Below are positions 5,440 through 8,047 of a stretch of 8,047 nt of DNA, piece by piece. Position 1 is the first letter of the stretch, and each line of letters begins with the position of its first letter. The stretch is from Candidatus Latescibacterota bacterium. GTDB lineage: Bacteria > Latescibacterota > MVCY01 > DTYK01. A program made the position numbers and the translations under genes. The notes beneath the pieces were generated by a model. It was not told the origin of the DNA. It saw only the letters and a list, made by a program, of their open reading frames with translations, and made no database searches. The stretch spans positions 1 to 8,047 of the forward strand of contig DTYK01000173.1 of NCBI GenBank assembly GCA_012961925.1, in the 5' to 3' direction.

Positions 5440-6741
5440 ATGAGGAGTTTTCGAGGTGGCGCTCATCCTGAAGAACATAAACTGGCTACGCGATTTAGAC
5501 CGATAAAAAGGGCTGCCACTCCTCAGAGGGTGGTGATCCCGATGCAACAGCACATCGGTGCACCCTGTGAGCCTCTGGTCAAGAAGGGCGATCAGGTTGG
5601 AGTAGGTCAGAAGATAGGCGATGCCGATGCCTTTGTCTCTGCACCTGTCCATTCGAGCGTGTCGGGTAAAGTGGTAGCGATAGAACCTTATCCACATCCG
5701 CTACGTCGTCAGGTCTTGTCGGTGGTGATTGAAGCAGACAAGGACGATCAGAGATTCGAACCAAAAGGACCGAATGACTGGTTTGAGCTTTCTCCGGACC
5801 AGATAAGGCAGAAGATCAGGGAGGCAGGCCTTGTCGGGCTGGGTGGGGCTGCTTTTCCGACCCATGTGAAACTCTCTCCGCCAAAGGGTAAACCGATCGA
5901 CACAGTTATCATAAACGGCTGCGAATGTGAGCCCTATCTAACATGCGACCATCGCCTGATGCTGGAACAGCCTGGGGAGATAGTCGAAGGGGCCAGGATC
6001 ATCCTCAAAGCGGTCAAGGCTACTAAGGCGTACATAGGGATAGAGTCTAACAAACCGGATGCTATCGCCCTGATGCGAAAGACGGCAGAGCCCGATATCG
6101 AGGTGGTAGTGCTCAAGTGTAAATACCCCCAGGGTGCAGAAAAACAGCTCATAAAGGCGATTCTGGATCGGGAGGTGCCTTCCGGTGGGCTACCGTTCGA
6201 TGTCGGCGTTCTCGTCCAAAACGTCGGCACGACCCGTGCGATCCGTGACGCAGTAGTCGAGGACAAACCACTCATAGAACGTGTTATAACCGTTACCGGA
6301 TCCGGGATCAGATACCCTGCAAACCTGCGGGTGAGGATAGGAACCCTTCTGTCCGATCTGATAGAGGAATGCGGCGGAGTTATGAATAATCCAAGTAAGG
6401 TGATAATGGGCGGACCGATGATGGGATTGGCACAGTTTACGCTCGATGTGCCTGTGATCAAAGGTACCTCGGGAGTTTTGGTCCTATCTCATGAAGAGGC
6501 AATGCTCGAAGAACCAAAGGCCTGCATAAGCTGTGCTAAATGCGTTGACGGCTGTCCGGCCTATCTGCTTCCGGCCCTGCTCGGCAAATATGCCGAAAAG
6601 GGAAGGTTTGAGGACTGCGAAAGATATGGGGTGATGGACTGCATAGAATGCGGGGTCTGCTCCTATATCTGCCCGGCCAGAAGACCCTTAGTCCAGTTGA
6701 TTAAATTGGCCAAGGCTGAAATCACGAAACGCCAAAAATAA
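5440..6741 (+). CDS. rnfC: RnfC, iron-sulfur and NADH/FMN-binding subunit of the Rnf complex
   Basis: RnfC is the peripheral cytoplasmic subunit of the ion-translocating ferredoxin:NAD+ oxidoreductase and is thought to hold the NAD(H) site. At 433 residues it is the compact form, without the long Ala/Lys-rich tail of E. coli RsxC. The N terminus FRGGAHPEEHK fits the RnfC GG-x-HP...K signature and leads into a barrel-sandwich hybrid region (about 30-100). The glycine-rich nucleotide/FMN loop GLVGLGGAAFPTHVKL is at 130-145, followed by INGCECEPYLTCD (158-170). Two 4Fe-4S motifs lie at Cys362-x2-365-x2-368-x3-372-Pro and Cys401-x2-404-x2-407-x3-411-Pro; these distinguish it from NqrA. GGAAGG six bases before the ATG supports the start. 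It is the first gene of the operon, and rnfD begins 31 bases after its stop. Confidence 0.97.
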   Translation: MRSFRGGAHPEEHKLATRFRPIKRAATPQRVVIPMQQHIGAPCEPLVKKGDQVGVGQKIGDADAFVSAPVHSSVSGKVVAIEPYPHPLRRQVLSVVIEADKDDQRFEPKGPNDWFELSPDQIRQKIREAGLVGLGGAAFPTHVKLSPPKGKPIDTVIINGCECEPYLTCDHRLMLEQPGEIVEGARIILKAVKATKAYIGIESNKPDAIALMRKTAEPDIEVVVLKCKYPQGAEKQLIKAILDREVPSGGLPFDVGVLVQNVGTTRAIRDAVVEDKPLIERVITVTGSGIRYPANLRVRIGTLLSDLIEECGGVMNNPSKVIMGGPMMGLAQFTLDVPVIKGTSGVLVLSHEEAMLEEPKACISCAKCVDGCPAYLLPALLGKYAEKGRFEDCERYGVMDCIECGVCSYICPARRPLVQLIKLAKAEITKRQK

Positions 6742-6760
6742 GGTGGAACAAGGCTTAAAT

Positions 6761-6766
6761 AGGGAG
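6761..6766 (+). promoter_or_regulatory. Ribosome binding site deciding the rnfD start
   Basis: AGGGAG lies six bases before the ATG at 6773. The alternative in-frame GTG at 6743 has no such site and adds ten residues not seen at RnfD N termini, so 6773 is preferred. Confidence 0.65.
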
Positions 6767-6772
6767 ATAGTT

Positions 6773-7741
6773 ATGCAACAACAGCGGGTCGTTGTCTCTG
6801 TATCCCCCCACATAGTTACCTCGGTCACTGTATCAAGGCTTATGTACATGGTGGTACTGGCGTTAATTCCGGCCGCGGCCGTCTCTTTGTACTTTTTCAG
6901 GCTGAAGGCTGCCCTTTTGATCACAATATGCGTCATAACCGCCCTCCTTACGGAGGCTCTCCTCCAAAAGGCCCGGGGAAAGGCAATAACGGTAGATGAC
7001 GGAAGTGCTCTTTTGACAGGGTTGCTACTGGCATTGAATCTCCCCCCCAGCATGCCCCTCTGGGCCGCGATCCTTGGGACAGTGGTGGCCATAGGATTGG
7101 GCAAGCAGATATTCGGGGGTCTGGGCTACAACATCTTCAATCCGGCCCTGGTTGGACGCGCCTTCCTTTCCGCCACCTTCCCGGTTCTCATGACGACATG
7201 GACAAGACCCCTGGCCTGGTCCAGACTTCCTGTGGATGCCACTACCGTCGCTACTCCTCTCGGTTTGATGAAATTTGAACACTTTAGGACATCCTATCTA
7301 AAGCTACTTGAAGGAAATGTGAGCGGATCGTTGGGCGAGACCTCCGTCGTAGCCTTGGTCATAGGGGCGTCTTACCTTTTAATTAAAGGCTATATGGACT
7401 GGCGGACGCCGCTGAGCTATCTGGGCACCGTTGCACTGTTTGGAGGAGTGTTCTGGCTGATAAATCCCCACAGATACCCGGACCCTCTGTTCCACCTCCT
7501 GGCAGGTGGATTGATGCTCGGAGCTCTATTCATGGCTACTGATCCCGTCACTACCCCCATAACTAAGGCAGGGCGCTGGGTCTTTGGCCTTGGTGCAGGA
7601 CTCATAGTGGTAGTAATACGTCTATGGGGAGGTCTACCAGAGGGTGTTGCATACTCGATACTGTTTATGAACGGTGTGACGCCTTTAATCAACCGGTATA
7701 CCAGGCCACGTAGATTCGGAGAAGTGAGGAGACATGCGTGA
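6773..7741 (+). CDS. rnfD: RnfD, membrane subunit with covalent FMN site
   Basis: RnfD is a polytopic inner-membrane subunit homologous to NqrB and carries a covalently bound FMN. This copy has 322 residues from the chosen ATG and begins VVVSVSPHI, close to the usual RnfD opening (V-S-x-SPHI). About nine hydrophobic segments are visible, at roughly 23-42, 45-61, 80-92, 97-110, 190-205, 215-230, 240-254, 268-284 and 290-304. Family motifs are present in order: GGLGYNIFNPALVGRAFL (115-132), the flavinylation motif D155-A-T-T-V-A-T161 with Thr161 as likely FMN attachment site, LGET (187-190) and ATDPVTTP (255-262). Attachment would need an ApbE flavin transferase, not encoded in this window. Its last 8 bases overlap the start of rnfG, indicating translational coupling. 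Confidence 0.97.
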   Translation: MQQQRVVVSVSPHIVTSVTVSRLMYMVVLALIPAAAVSLYFFRLKAALLITICVITALLTEALLQKARGKAITVDDGSALLTGLLLALNLPPSMPLWAAILGTVVAIGLGKQIFGGLGYNIFNPALVGRAFLSATFPVLMTTWTRPLAWSRLPVDATTVATPLGLMKFEHFRTSYLKLLEGNVSGSLGETSVVALVIGASYLLIKGYMDWRTPLSYLGTVALFGGVFWLINPHRYPDPLFHLLAGGLMLGALFMATDPVTTPITKAGRWVFGLGAGLIVVVIRLWGGLPEGVAYSILFMNGVTPLINRYTRPRRFGEVRRHA

Positions 7742-8047
7742 CATATTTAGAATGTTGGCCGTATTGGCGGTGATAGGAGGACTTTCAGGGGGGCTTCTAG
7801 CCGGGGTCTACAGGATTGCCAAACCTCTGATCGAGGAACAGAGGGCAAAGGCCCTGGAAGAGGCCGTCTTTACGGTGCTACCGGAAGCGGTCGACTACAG
7901 GAGACTAGAAAAGGAGGGGGTCGTCCTTTATCAGGGGCTGGATACTACGGGTGAGCCTGTTGGTCTCGCCTTCACCGCCTCAGGTGGTGGCTATCAGGGA
8001 GAGATAATCCTCATGGTAGGGGTGGACAATAACCTTACGCGGTCAAC
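7734..8047 (+). CDS. rnfG: RnfG, FMN-binding subunit, N-terminal part (cut by the window edge)
   Basis: The ATG overlaps the rnfD stop (ATGCGTGA), preceded by GAGG four bases upstream. The 104 visible residues show one N-terminal membrane helix (about 7-27, MLAVLAVIGGLSGGLLAGVY). Then comes a periplasmic segment with the family pattern PLIEEQRAKALEEAVFTVLP. The beginning of the FMN-binding domain follows, with GYQGEIILMVGVD at 86-98 matching the G-x-[GQ]-G-x-I-x-x-x-V-G-[IV]-D signature. RnfG carries a covalently bound FMN on a Thr in an S/T-G-A-T-type motif, which lies beyond the window and cannot be checked. Position immediately after rnfD is the usual C-D-G gene order. rnfE, rnfA and rnfB are expected to follow. 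Confidence 0.94.
   Translation, partial: MRDIFRMLAVLAVIGGLSGGLLAGVYRIAKPLIEEQRAKALEEAVFTVLPEAVDYRRLEKEGVVLYQGLDTTGEPVGLAFTASGGGYQGEIILMVGVDNNLTRS

Noticed and set aside
5934..6461. Long minus-strand frame inside rnfC, and similar antisense frames in rnfD and the lipoprotein genes
   Set aside because: These lie opposite well-supported genes with conserved motifs, and their translations are low-complexity or unrecognisable.
6743..6772. GTG at 6743 as the rnfD start
   Set aside because: It has no ribosome binding site, and the ATG at 6773 has AGGGAG at good spacing and gives a typical RnfD N terminus.

Overview
The window looks like a chromosomal segment of a Gram-negative, probably anaerobic bacterium. 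Signs are lipoproteins with type II signal peptides, CsgG-, LPP20- and FlgT-like envelope domains, and an Rnf electron-transport operon. The moderate G+C (near 50% by eye) and frequent AGG/AGA and ATA codons would suit Desulfobacterota (former Deltaproteobacteria) or a relative. That placement is inference, not something the sequence proves.

Layout, left to right. (1) 1-166: the C-terminal end of a receiver (REC) domain, probably the tail of a hybrid sensor kinase or response regulator. (2) 229-867: a decayed gene for a small lipoprotein with a LamG/concanavalin-A-like fold. Its frame is intact throughout but interrupted by one TAA, one TAG and one TGA. (3) 927-4097, minus strand: a two-gene unit encoding large lipoproteins. 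The promoter-proximal one combines TPR, PDZ, TPR and CsgG-like regions. The second combines an LPP20-like region, a Ca-loop-like motif, a beta-rich region and a FlgT/CsgG-like end. (4) 4128-5236: a gene-poor RNA region with a strong sigma70-type promoter, a 0.2-kb leader, tRNA-Arg(TCT), tRNA-His(GTG) with its encoded G-1, and two intrinsic terminators. (5) 5237-8047: the rnf operon (rnfC, rnfD, rnfG and continuing), with a sigma70-like promoter embedded in four copies of an AACTTAT/ATAAGTT motif.

How the parts work together. RnfC, RnfD and RnfG belong to the membrane complex that couples ferredoxin:NAD+ electron transfer to Na+ or H+ translocation. rnfE, rnfA and rnfB are expected beyond the right edge. 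The two minus-strand lipoproteins are probably co-transcribed and act together at the periplasm/outer membrane; their substrate is unknown. I see no CRISPR array, insertion sequence or phage gene. The most interesting items are the lipoprotein pair, the triple-stop pseudogene, and the repeated operator-like motif at the rnf promoter.
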